A stretch of DNA of 38,298 nucleotides from JBJXHC01 sp046160825 (GTDB taxonomy: Bacteria > Bacteroidota > Ignavibacteria > UBA10030 > UBA6906). The notes under the pieces are model-generated. The model was not told the origin of the DNA. It was given only the letters and a program-made list of their open reading frames with translations, and did no database searches. Of the stretch, positions 7,217-14,383 are shown piece after piece. Where the stretch lies: contig JBJXHC010000050.1 of the NCBI GenBank assembly GCA_046160825.1, positions 1 through 38,298 of the forward strand, written 5' to 3'. The stretch's first letter is position 1. Every line of letters starts with the position of its first letter. A program made the translations under genes and the position numbers.

Positions 7217-8679
7217 CTCTGTTCCAACCGCGCAAACCCCAGCAACTTCCAATATGGCGGTGTGTAACCGTTCAGTTTCCGGAACTCCTGGGCCATTTCT
7301 CTTGTCGCTACGGTAACAGCGTCATGGCGCGCATTGAAGCTTTTGTGCTTAAGTGCAGCCGTGGCGTTCATTCCTTCGGGAACAGGACCAACCACACCAA
7401 AGAGATTCAACAGAACACTATACCCCTTGGCAATACGGGCAAAGGGTAGCATGTACCAATCATACGATAGCTCTTTTCCACGTTCCGCTTCCTCCAGCAT
7501 GGCATCAATCACTGCGTTGTCTACATGGTCTTTGTACAACGTCGCCGGATCACGCCACTCGGCAACCACGCACAGTTGCGGATCGTACTCCAGATCCGCC
7601 GGCTCCTGCGTCTCAAAGTGTTTTACACCGAATGCACCAAGCCAGGATGCAACACCGGACGACGAGATGGTGGAAAGTCCCATCCACAAGGTCACTCCCG
7701 ATTTTCTATATGCCGCTGAGGCAACCTCGGAACAGAAATATGCAGATGAGTCATTGAAGTCCATGGCAAAGTCGTACGGAATATGTCGCGTGCGGGCTTC
7801 CGCCAAAACCAATGCCGCCGCCTTGTGCGGCAACAGTGGATCGGATTGCAGTTCAGGAAGATCGGAACGGAGTCGCAGTACCATGACACGGAGTTTTGTG
7901 TCATGCAAATACTCGTCGAGCGTTGCAATAGCAACTCCCTTTTCGATATGCGATTCGATGATCGATATCTGTCCGGAAACGGAGTCAACATGAAGCAAAG
8001 CGACATGCGAGAAGTTGCCCGGGTAATCGTTGCCGCGTGAAATCAAGGCCGATGTTGGTGCGCCACCCCGTGAGACCAGAATATCTCCACTACGCACTTC
8101 AATCCCAAGCATAGTTGCCTTGGGCGTCGATGATGGCTCATCAACGCAACGGATTCCAGCCGGGAATTCCTTTGTCTGCAGCATCACTTCCTCAAGCGCT
8201 GCCCTATTTCCATAGAGCAAACGATACATCCGGTCGCGCACAAACTGCGCCTTCATGTCCCATTGTTCCGATTGTTTCTTGATTGCTGTCCGGAGGTCCA
8301 CCACGGCTCTGGTGTATTCCGGCAAACGGTCAGGACAAGCTCCGACGTATGGAGCGAGGGAAAACACCTCTTGCTCGATCATGTCAAAGAGGGAATCTTC
8401 GGCAGGCAATGGTTGATGAGTCAGTGTTGCAATGAAGAGACTGCAGCGTGTCAGGCCGGTGTTCAGACTCTCCGCCAACTGGCTGCAGCCCGATGCACGT
8501 GCATCGGCAAATCGCCTTTCAAGCGCTTCCCACCGTTCGTCCTGGTTCCAAATGAACGGGCGCCGACTTGCCTTCTGTGGCGCAGGTTGCTCTGAATCAG
8601 GAATACTGAGGAGGAAAAAGAGAAGAGTAACAACAGAGAGTGCGAAAACGAAGAACTTTATGAGGCGGGAACGTTTCAC
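7192..8679 (-). CDS. Membrane-anchored YiiX/YebB-like (NlpC/P60-type) cysteine hydrolase
   Basis: The product has a single N-terminal membrane segment (KFFVFALSVVTLLFFLLS), a helical region of about 150 residues, and a permuted papain-like domain. That domain shows GDILVSRGG, NFSHVALLHVD with the catalytic His, and YFCSEVASAAYRKSG with the catalytic Cys, the motifs of the YiiX/YebB/orthopoxvirus G6R group. Members are thought to cleave peptide, amide or lipid-linked bonds; the substrate here is unknown. It probably faces the periplasm. I start at the GTG (8677-8679), giving MKRSRLIKFF; an in-frame TTG at 8692-8694 lies in the repeat array and adds five residues. No good ribosome site is seen for either. 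The last residues (RIDGGME) are encoded by the 8-nt repeat, so the 3' end has been overwritten or extended by repeat. It is last in the maltose-transporter gene series. Confidence 0.8.
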   Translation of the reverse strand: MKRSRLIKFFVFALSVVTLLFFLLSIPDSEQPAPQKASRRPFIWNQDERWEALERRFADARASGCSQLAESLNTGLTRCSLFIATLTHQPLPAEDSLFDMIEQEVFSLAPYVGACPDRLPEYTRAVVDLRTAIKKQSEQWDMKAQFVRDRMYRLLYGNRAALEEVMLQTKEFPAGIRCVDEPSSTPKATMLGIEVRSGDILVSRGGAPTSALISRGNDYPGNFSHVALLHVDSVSGQISIIESHIEKGVAIATLDEYLHDTKLRVMVLRLRSDLPELQSDPLLPHKAAALVLAEARTRHIPYDFAMDFNDSSAYFCSEVASAAYRKSGVTLWMGLSTISSSGVASWLGAFGVKHFETQEPADLEYDPQLCVVAEWRDPATLYKDHVDNAVIDAMLEEAERGKELSYDWYMLPFARIAKGYSVLLNLFGVVGPVPEGMNATAALKHKSFNARHDAVTVATREMAQEFRKLNGYTPPYWKLLGFARLEQSRIDGGME

Positions 8680-8687
8680 ATCCTGAA

Positions 8688-8786
8688 CATCCAATTATCC
8701 AACATTCCAATTACCTATCAACTGTCTATCCAATCATCTATTCCATCCATCCAACTATCCAATTTATCCATCTCTCCATCAATCCC
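8688..8786. repeat. Degenerate 8-nt tandem repeat between malG-like gene and hydrolase
   Basis: The plus strand reads CATCCAAT, TATCCAAC, ATTCCAAT, then after a slip TATCCAAT, CATCCATC, TATCCATC, TCTCCATC: the TATCCANN unit seen at 7126-7216. It occupies nearly the whole gap between the MalG-like stop (8804) and the hydrolase start. No terminator or promoter is recognisable in it. Confidence 0.75.
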
Positions 8787-8803
8787 ACTTTGCCTCATCC
8801 TTG

Positions 8804-9637
8804 CTACCCCTTCACGCTGCCGAGCGTCAACCCTGAAACAAGGTACTTGCTGAGTGCAAGGAACAACACGACAACCGGAATTGCCACAATGAGCGACGAC
8901 GCGCCGTACAGTCCCCACTCCGTTGACATGTTGTATTCACACGACTTGAGGCCGAGAGGCAGAGTCCAGAGATCCGAGTCTTGGAGAATCTGCGCGGCAA
9001 CGAGATATTCCGACCATGCCGTCATGAATGAGAAGAGTGCCGTGATAACCAGCGCCGGCGCTGCAAGTGGCAAGATGATCATATAAAAAGCCTGGAACTG
9101 ATTGCAGCCATCGATGCGTGCCGCCTCTTCGAGAGTGTACGGAATCGTATCGTAATATCCCTTCATCGTCCAGATGGTGAAGGGCAACGCTGTGGCGGCA
9201 TAGATCACAATAACGCCAAGATATGTATTGATCAATCCGAGCTTGATGAGCATGATGTACAACGGCAACAGCAACATCGTTGCAGGAAACATTTGCGTGG
9301 TCAACAAACTGAGCAGACCGATCTTCTTTCCGATGAAATTGAAACGTGAAAACGCATAACCTGTTGTGGAAGCAAGAGCAACACCCGTCAATGTCACGAC
9401 AAACGATACAAACAAGCTGTTGCGCATCCAGACGAGGAAAGGTCGGTCTGTGAAGAGTGTGATGTATGCCTGCAGGGTTGCATTGTCAGGAATGATTTCA
9501 AGTGACGTGGAAAGCAACCGGTCTGCCGGTCGGAGAGAAATGGTCAGGACTTGCGACACAGGATACAGGGCAATGACCGAGAAGATCACCAGCGTGAGAT
9601 ACGAGAAGAAGAGCCGAAGAGCGCGTTTGGAAATCAT
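8804..9637 (-). CDS. malG: MalG-like ABC sugar transporter permease
   Basis: This 277-residue inner-membrane permease matches the MalG/CUT1 family in length. Hydrophobic segments begin with FFSYLTLVIFSVIALYPVSQ. The EAA loop that contacts the ATPase is visible as EEAARIDGCNQFQAFYMIIL, and the C-terminus GLTLGSVKG is the typical MalG ending. With the MalF-like and MalE-like neighbours it should import malto-oligosaccharides or related glucans. The ATG (9635-9637) has no Shine-Dalgarno; the region just upstream is 8-nt repeat. The family normally follows malF directly, but here an S23-type gene and two repeat blocks separate them. No ATPase subunit (MalK/MsmK) gene is in the window, so a shared ATPase encoded elsewhere is likely. 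Confidence 0.92.
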   Translation of the reverse strand: MISKRALRLFFSYLTLVIFSVIALYPVSQVLTISLRPADRLLSTSLEIIPDNATLQAYITLFTDRPFLVWMRNSLFVSFVVTLTGVALASTTGYAFSRFNFIGKKIGLLSLLTTQMFPATMLLLPLYIMLIKLGLINTYLGVIVIYAATALPFTIWTMKGYYDTIPYTLEEAARIDGCNQFQAFYMIILPLAAPALVITALFSFMTAWSEYLVAAQILQDSDLWTLPLGLKSCEYNMSTEWGLYGASSLIVAIPVVVLFLALSKYLVSGLTLGSVKG

Positions 9638-9644
9638 TGGTAGA

Positions 9645-9711
9645 ACGGATTATTGGATATATGGATAGTTGGATAAGTGGATTATTGGATATGTGGATAA
9701 TTGGATGAATG
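9645..9711. repeat. 8-nt tandem repeat, inverted relative to the other arrays
   Basis: On the minus strand eight consecutive 8-nt units read CATCCAAT, TATCCACA, TATCCAAT, AATCCACT, TATCCAAC, TATCCATA, TATCCAAT, AATCCGTT. The orientation is opposite to the arrays at 7126, 8688 and 10181. It lies between the S23-family stop and the malG start. Its outer 19 nt (9693-9711) pair with 10185-10203 as an inverted repeat. Confidence 0.8.
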
Positions 9712-9716
9712 AGCTA

Positions 9717-10175
9717 TCACGAGTCAGTGTTTTCTTGATCTATATCGTAACCGACCGTCTCTTCGGAAATTCTATCGACCCATGAACCATCACGTTTCTT
9801 CTGTTCCAAACTTCTGACCAGTCCCCAGAGCTTATTTTCTACTTCATAGTGAACAGTGTCAATTTCTTCGAACTGATCGTCAGAGAATTGCCCTGCTTCA
9901 TGAAGAGAAATGCACCGCGAAAGAGTTTCCGAGAGTGAGCCAAGAGCAATGTAGAGATGCTGAATGTATTCGTTGATTGAACGTCTGCTATACCCTTCGG
10001 CGATATTAGCCGAAACAGATTGTGACGCATCTGCAACCTGCGATCTAATCTTGAAGTCAAGCTTCGCCTCACCCAACACCCGCCAGACGATCTGGTAAAG
10101 CTCAATCGCTTTCTGCCAGACTTCCAGTTTCATGTAGCCCCGATTAACACTACGTCGCTTCGAGTATGTCTTCAT
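9717..10175 (-). CDS. Four-helix-bundle protein, S23/IVP (23S rRNA intervening sequence) family
   Basis: This 152-residue protein carries the family signatures LEVWQKAIEL (about 17-26), SVSANIAEGYSRRSINEYIQ (about 53-72) and LYIALGSLSE (about 74-83), spaced as in the S23 four-helix bundle. Usual members are about 115-125 residues; this one has a 14-residue N-terminal lead and a charged C-terminal tail of about 25 residues. Family members were first found encoded in 23S rRNA intervening sequences, and relatives (Avd) act as accessory proteins to reverse transcriptases of diversity-generating elements. Neither rRNA nor a reverse transcriptase is here, so the role is unknown; a nucleic-acid-binding pentamer is the family expectation. 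It interrupts the malF-malG order and is bounded by inverted repeats. An internal Met (MKLEVWQK) could be an alternative start. Confidence 0.88.
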   Translation of the reverse strand: MKTYSKRRSVNRGYMKLEVWQKAIELYQIVWRVLGEAKLDFKIRSQVADASQSVSANIAEGYSRRSINEYIQHLYIALGSLSETLSRCISLHEAGQFSDDQFEEIDTVHYEVENKLWGLVRSLEQKKRDGSWVDRISEETVGYDIDQENTDS

Positions 10176-10180
10176 CTAAA

Positions 10181-10203
10181 TTTCCATCAATCCATTTATC
10201 CAC
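10181..10203. repeat. Short 8-nt repeat block upstream of the S23-family gene
   Basis: The plus strand reads TTTCCATC, AATCCATT, TATCCAC: nearly three units of the TATCCANN family. It occupies almost all of the 30-nt gap between the malF stop and the S23-family start. The part 10185-10203 is the right arm of the inverted repeat pair. Confidence 0.65.
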
Positions 10204-10205
10204 TT

Positions 10206-11102
10206 TTAGTACGCTGCCTCTGTTGCTTTCGTCTTTCTCATGAACGTCAGACTGAACACCAACAGGATAGCAAAGATCACCATAGATAATGCCGCAGCGT
10301 AGCCATACCGATACAAATTGAACGCCGCTTTGTAGACAAACGATACAAGGATATGGGTTTGGTCGGATGGCTCGCCTGCATTGGAGACAAGCCAGACGAT
10401 GTTGAGGTTATTGAATGTCCAGACAGTGCCCAGCGTAATCGCGGGAATCATCACCGGACGGATAAGCGGAAGGGTAATGTTCCAGAGTTTGTGATGCCAC
10501 GATGCACCGTCGATATCAGCCGCCTCGTACAACTCATGCGGTATGCTCTGTAATGCGCCAAGCGCAATCACCATCATGAAGGGAAATCCCAGCCAGACGT
10601 TGGTGATGATGCATGCGATGAATGCCTCCGTCGGACTCTTCAGCCATTCCACCATCGGAAGATTCAGGTACTTGTTGAGGATGATGTTGATCGATCCATA
10701 CTCATAGTTGAACATGCCACGCCAGGTGAGTGCAACGATATACTGTGGTACGGCCCAGGGAAGTATCAGCAGCGTCCGGAAGATTGGTTTGCCCTTGATG
10801 TCCTTTTGATTCAAAATCAATGCGAGGAACACTCCGATAACAACATGGAAGAACACGTTCACAATAGTCCAGATAATCGTCTTCAGAAAGATCACATAAA
10901 AATCCGGCTGGGTCGGCTCCGTGAAAACCTTGATGTACTGCTGCGGTCCGATGATCTGCCAGTCCTTGATGTGGCGAAGGTTCATGTTCGAGAACGAGAT
11001 AATAACGTTATACACGAACGGATAAAACACCACAGCCACCAGAATCAAGAATGCCGGCAGAACGAGGAAACCGATAAAGAATTTATGTTCGATGCGTTTC
11101 AT
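10206..11102 (-). CDS. malF: MalF-like ABC sugar transporter permease
   Basis: This 298-residue inner-membrane protein has about six hydrophobic segments, the first being FFIGFLVLPAFLILVAVVFY. The EAA loop EAADIDGASWHHKLWNITLP is the contact site for the transport ATPase. Length matches MalF-type permeases lacking the large periplasmic loop of the E. coli protein (CUT1 family). It should form the translocation channel with the MalG-like protein and receive sugar from the MalE-like lipoprotein. The start ATG (11100-11102) has no evident ribosome site and lies directly beside the 9-nt repeat block. After its stop come two bases and then the inverted repeat of the S23-family cassette. Confidence 0.93.
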   Translation of the reverse strand: MKRIEHKFFIGFLVLPAFLILVAVVFYPFVYNVIISFSNMNLRHIKDWQIIGPQQYIKVFTEPTQPDFYVIFLKTIIWTIVNVFFHVVIGVFLALILNQKDIKGKPIFRTLLILPWAVPQYIVALTWRGMFNYEYGSINIILNKYLNLPMVEWLKSPTEAFIACIITNVWLGFPFMMVIALGALQSIPHELYEAADIDGASWHHKLWNITLPLIRPVMIPAITLGTVWTFNNLNIVWLVSNAGEPSDQTHILVSFVYKAAFNLYRYGYAAALSMVIFAILLVFSLTFMRKTKATEAAY

Positions 11103-11107
11103 AAAAC

Positions 11108-11214
11108 GAGTTTGTGGAGTTCATGGAGTCTGTGGAGTTCATAGAGTTATGAAGCGCGTGGTTGATTCACAACTCCATAAACTCCAAAGACTCTACAAAC
11201 TCTATAGACTTATT
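11108..11214. repeat. 9-nt tandem repeat in two inverted arms (hairpin-capable)
   Basis: The left arm on the plus strand (11108-11152) is five 9-nt units: GAGTTTGTG, GAGTTCATG, GAGTCTGTG, GAGTTCATA, GAGTTATGA. The right arm (11170-11214) carries the complement pattern (CAACTCCAT, AAACTCCAA, AGACTCTAC, AAACTCTAT, AGACTTATT). The first four units of each arm pair with 6-8 matches of 9, separated by a loop of 17 nt. The block fills the malE-malF gap (11103-11217). In the malEF transcript it could form a long imperfect stem, a candidate for uneven malE/malF expression; that is inferred. It differs in unit length and sequence from the 8-nt repeats. Confidence 0.75.
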
Positions 11215-11217
11215 TTC

Positions 11218-12447
11218 CTACTCATTCATTTCCAATATCTTCCTCAGCGCCAGTGCCTGCATCTCTTTCGCTGCCTGTTCTGGAGTCTTTGCTCCACCAA
11301 GAACGGCCTGGTAGCTCGGTCGCATCGCATCCCAGATGGCACGCAGCTCGGGAACAACGGGCATCGTCCTCCCCCGCTCGATCTGGATGGCAGAGTTACG
11401 GAGGATGTCGTCATTCTGCACAAAGTCCGACATGACGGCAGCCTTTCGGGTTGGCATGGTGTTGAGTTCTCTCGCCGTTTGCAATTGCACCTCAGGCTCC
11501 ATCAGGAATTTCAGCAACTTCACCACCGCCGGCATCTTATCTTTCGTCACGTTCCGGTTAATAGAATACCCTTTGGGTGAAATCATTGGCGCACACCAGA
11601 GTCCGGTGCTTAGAATCTTCGGCAGCGGGGCGACACCGATATTGATTCCGGCTTTCTTGTAGCCCGCCCAAGACCAGTCACCGTTGATAATCATGGCACT
11701 CTTGCCGTCCTTGAACAACGCATCGGCGACATTGTAGTCCGCCTCTCCGGGGACGATCTTGTACCGGTCCCGCAAATCCCGGATGAACTTCAATCCGTCA
11801 ATCGTTCCTGCACCATCCAGCGTCGGCACGCCCTCATCCGTCATCACCCATCCGCCAAAACCCGTCATGAATGGGATAAAGAAAAAGGGTTCGGTGTAAT
11901 TCCACGCCAGTCCGTACACATCCGCCCTGCCATCGCCATCGTGGTCGGCAGTGATTTTCATTCCCAACGCAATCAGTTCTTCGTCCGTCTGAGGCGGCGT
12001 GGTGACAAGATCTTTATTGTAGATGAGTGTAAGGTGGTTCCCAAGTTTATCCGCCATCTGATAAAGATGACCGCGGTAGTACGTCAGTCCTTGAGGAATG
12101 AACGAATCGAGAAACTCTTTCTCAAACAGCTCTTCCATTGGCGTGATAATTCCCATAACCTCGAAGGGACCGACCTGATCCGAGGGGCCATAGACGAGAT
12201 CGGGGCCTTGCCCTGCAATTGCTGCGATGATGAAGCCGGAACGCAGTTCCTCTGTCTCTTTGTATATCTGCTCGACTCGTACCCCGGGATTGGCCGCCAT
12301 GAATTGCGTGAGCTGTTCTTCGAGAATCACGCGCTCATCCACCCGCATCTGATGCCAGATAACAATGCGGTTGGGATCCTGATCGCGCTGACAACCCGAC
12401 GCCAGAATCGAGAAGGTGATACAGAGTATGAGCGGGAGATGTCTCAT
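11218..12447 (-). CDS. malE: MalE-like sugar-binding lipoprotein of an ABC importer
   Basis: Starting at ATG 12445-12447, the 409-residue product begins MRHLPLILCITFSILASGC, a lipoprotein signal with lipobox LASG|C (Cys19). An upstream in-frame TTG (12457-12459) lies inside the preceding gene and adds four residues; the ATG gives a proper signal peptide and sits 1 nt after the upstream stop. The mature protein fits family 1 solute-binding proteins (IVIWHQMRVDERVILEEQL; GLKFIRDLRD; KDGKSAMIINGDWSWAGYK). It should bind malto-oligosaccharides or another glucan in the periplasm and deliver them to the MalF/MalG-like permeases. The four glucanase genes upstream support an alpha-glucan substrate. 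Exact ligand specificity cannot be read from the sequence. Confidence 0.92.
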   Translation of the reverse strand: MRHLPLILCITFSILASGCQRDQDPNRIVIWHQMRVDERVILEEQLTQFMAANPGVRVEQIYKETEELRSGFIIAAIAGQGPDLVYGPSDQVGPFEVMGIITPMEELFEKEFLDSFIPQGLTYYRGHLYQMADKLGNHLTLIYNKDLVTTPPQTDEELIALGMKITADHDGDGRADVYGLAWNYTEPFFFIPFMTGFGGWVMTDEGVPTLDGAGTIDGLKFIRDLRDRYKIVPGEADYNVADALFKDGKSAMIINGDWSWAGYKKAGINIGVAPLPKILSTGLWCAPMISPKGYSINRNVTKDKMPAVVKLLKFLMEPEVQLQTARELNTMPTRKAAVMSDFVQNDDILRNSAIQIERGRTMPVVPELRAIWDAMRPSYQAVLGGAKTPEQAAKEMQALALRKILEMNE

Positions 12448-12448
12448 G

Positions 12449-14383
12449 TCAAAATTCAAATATCATTGCCTGCCCCGGAGCCAGCGAGGCCACCAGGTGA
12501 TGATTCTTCACCTTGGGTTTCTTGCCGCCGAGGAGATCAACGAGTTGCTTTCTCTTGGTGTCGACATGTACACTGGTTGTGTGTGCTCCATGATAGTCGG
12601 TGTTGGTCACAATAGCAATACGCTTTTTGCCACCGGTGCGTGCGAACGCGAGTATGTGGGGGTTCGGGTCGTGCAGTACGATAAATGTCCGCGGGTCGGG
12701 GTTCGTTACCAATTCCTTGTGCTTCCGACGAACCTTTGCCACTCGCGTTATCCAACGACTGAATTGTTTCTTGTTCAGCCAGTTGTAACCATATTCACTG
12801 AACAACGGCAGCTTCTCCGACGGTAAATGCCGCAACTGCTCCACGGTAAAATCCAAACCGGTGTTGATCGGGTATTCTTCCGCAAGTTCAAAACCCGAGT
12901 GAAGAAAGGGAACTCCAGGAACAAAGTTGTTGATGACCCACGTCCACATGGCGTATGCAAGCCCGCCGTGACGCGACGCTGCACGGGGAGTATTGTGGTT
13001 CTCGGGTGTTGCAAAGAATGGAATCGGGAAACCTTCATGCTGAAATCGATTGAAGAGGTTTTTCATTCTTGCCGGATGATGTTCGTCGATCCACAGAAAT
13101 CCAAATACCGCGTTGTATCCTTCCTCCCTGCTCTTCTGTGAGATCGAGAAATTCTCGTCCCAGAAGGCGAAGTCCGGATCAATCGCTCGCGCGGTTTTTA
13201 CCATCTCGGCCTTCAGTTGCATCGGCAATGCGTGTCCCATATCGATCATCACGCCGTCGATACAGAATTCACGCTGATAGTACGGGATGATGCCAATGAT
13301 GCGGTCCCACAATGGACGGTTGATGTTTTCTTCGCGTGCAAGCCGACCGTCATACATCCTGATGGTGTTGTACGCGATGTAGTTGAACTCCGGATGGTCG
13401 TACATGCGCAGGTAGGTGACGTCACCCCACGGCGGCTGGTTGTCATCCGGCGGCCAGTCTGCAAATGCGCCCGGAATTTTTACCCGCTGATGATCCGGTC
13501 GCACTCCGATGTATCGGCCTTCCTCTTTGAACACCGCCTCCGCTTGCGGCGGTACGGTAAACATGTCCCGGTAGACATGATGTGGAGGAATGAGATGATC
13601 AAAACGATGCTCGTTCACAGCCCGATGAATATGATCAAGTTCTTCGCGTGTGAATATCGGAGAACCATAGCGGTGTTCGTCAGGATGGTGTGGGTCCCGC
13701 AGATGAATTTCTTCTCGGATCCAGTAAAACCATTCCGGATGTTCCTTCACCCAATCCGCATCCTTGGCCGCGGTTCTGAAGACGAACTCCGCCACAACGC
13801 GCAGTCCCATCCGGTGAGCAGCTTCGACAAACGCCTTGAATTCCGTACGTGCATCAAGTCCGAGAATCGGCTCCGCCTGGTTCTCGTCCAGTTCGTATGC
13901 ATTGCGAATCGCATATGGAGAGCCCAGTGTTCCCTTGTTTCCATCATGACCGATGGAAGTAATGGGGAGGAGATGTACCGTGTTCGCACCGAGCCGCTTG
14001 ATGTATGGCAGCATCGCAATAGCTTTAAGAAACGTCCCTGTCTCACGGAAGCCTTCACTATTCGCGGGAAGGTCCAGCTTGCCATTGCCGTTGTGGTCGA
14101 ATGCCGCCGTAGTGCGGACGAACATGTTGTAAATGACTGCGTCCTTGGTCCATTCGCCGCTGGTGGGCTTGGCCTTCTTGCGATCCGGGGTTGCGGCTCG
14201 TGCTTTCTTCAGTGCGCCGAGATAAAACGCAAACGGATCGACCTTCACTCTCTTTGGCGTGCCCCTGTCGGTTATCCACAACGACGGAACACTGTAATTG
14301 AATTTCCTGCGTTTGAGTTCTTTCTGCTTTTGCTTGAGCGTCTTCTCAAGAAGTTCAAGTGCGTTACCGGAATAGCGTTTCAT
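12449..14383 (-). CDS. GH13-like alpha-amylase-family protein with altered catalytic motifs
   Basis: This 644-residue protein has no signal peptide and is probably cytoplasmic. A GH13 barrel is recognisable: DAVIYNMFVRTTAAFDHNGN with a DHNGNGKLD calcium-type loop (about 96-104), YIKRLGANTVHLLPI, and a late FLHSGFELAEEYPINTGL. The catalytic motifs deviate. Region I reads VVAEFVFRTA, so the usual Asp and Asn-His are Glu199 and Arg203-Thr204. Region II reads GVMIDMGHA, keeping Asp381 but with Met379 in place of the near-invariant Arg. Region III keeps Glu410 (FWDENFS). Region IV reads PENHNTPR, with Asn464 replacing the Asp. The nucleophile and acid/base survive but the stabilising Asp and Arg do not, suggesting altered chemistry, a binding role or a separate subfamily. 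It overlaps the GH57 gene by ATGA and sits 1 nt before malE. Confidence 0.82.
   Translation of the reverse strand: MKRYSGNALELLEKTLKQKQKELKRRKFNYSVPSLWITDRGTPKRVKVDPFAFYLGALKKARAATPDRKKAKPTSGEWTKDAVIYNMFVRTTAAFDHNGNGKLDLPANSEGFRETGTFLKAIAMLPYIKRLGANTVHLLPITSIGHDGNKGTLGSPYAIRNAYELDENQAEPILGLDARTEFKAFVEAAHRMGLRVVAEFVFRTAAKDADWVKEHPEWFYWIREEIHLRDPHHPDEHRYGSPIFTREELDHIHRAVNEHRFDHLIPPHHVYRDMFTVPPQAEAVFKEEGRYIGVRPDHQRVKIPGAFADWPPDDNQPPWGDVTYLRMYDHPEFNYIAYNTIRMYDGRLAREENINRPLWDRIIGIIPYYQREFCIDGVMIDMGHALPMQLKAEMVKTARAIDPDFAFWDENFSISQKSREEGYNAVFGFLWIDEHHPARMKNLFNRFQHEGFPIPFFATPENHNTPRAASRHGGLAYAMWTWVINNFVPGVPFLHSGFELAEEYPINTGLDFTVEQLRHLPSEKLPLFSEYGYNWLNKKQFSRWITRVAKVRRKHKELVTNPDPRTFIVLHDPNPHILAFARTGGKKRIAIVTNTDYHGAHTTSVHVDTKRKQLVDLLGGKKPKVKNHHLVASLAPGQAMIFEF

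Larger units (their letters stand above)
9693..10203. mobile_element. Putative 511-bp S23/four-helix-bundle cassette with terminal inverted repeats
   Basis: The left end GTGGATAATTGGATGAATG (9693-9711) and the reverse complement of the right end, GTGGATAAATGGATTGATG (10185-10203), match at 16 of 19 positions. The S23-family gene begins 9 nt inside the right repeat and ends 5 nt inside the left one, so it fills the interval. The right repeat begins 2 nt from the malF stop. This splits malF from malG, which normally abut. No transposase is present and no target-site duplication is obvious, so mobility is inferred. A caveat is that both ends belong to the low-complexity repeat family found in nearby spacers. 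Confidence 0.4.

Noticed and set aside
8718..8918. Small minus-strand frame with repeated MD/WMDGIDDW residues
   Set aside because: It is the 8-nt repeat array translated out of frame with the malG 3' end.
9717..10175. S23-family gene considered as Avd of a diversity-generating retroelement
   Set aside because: No reverse transcriptase, template repeat or variable-repeat C-lectin gene in the window.
7126..11214. Repeat blocks considered as CRISPR arrays
   Set aside because: Units are 8-9 nt, contiguous and degenerate, with no spacers and no cas genes.
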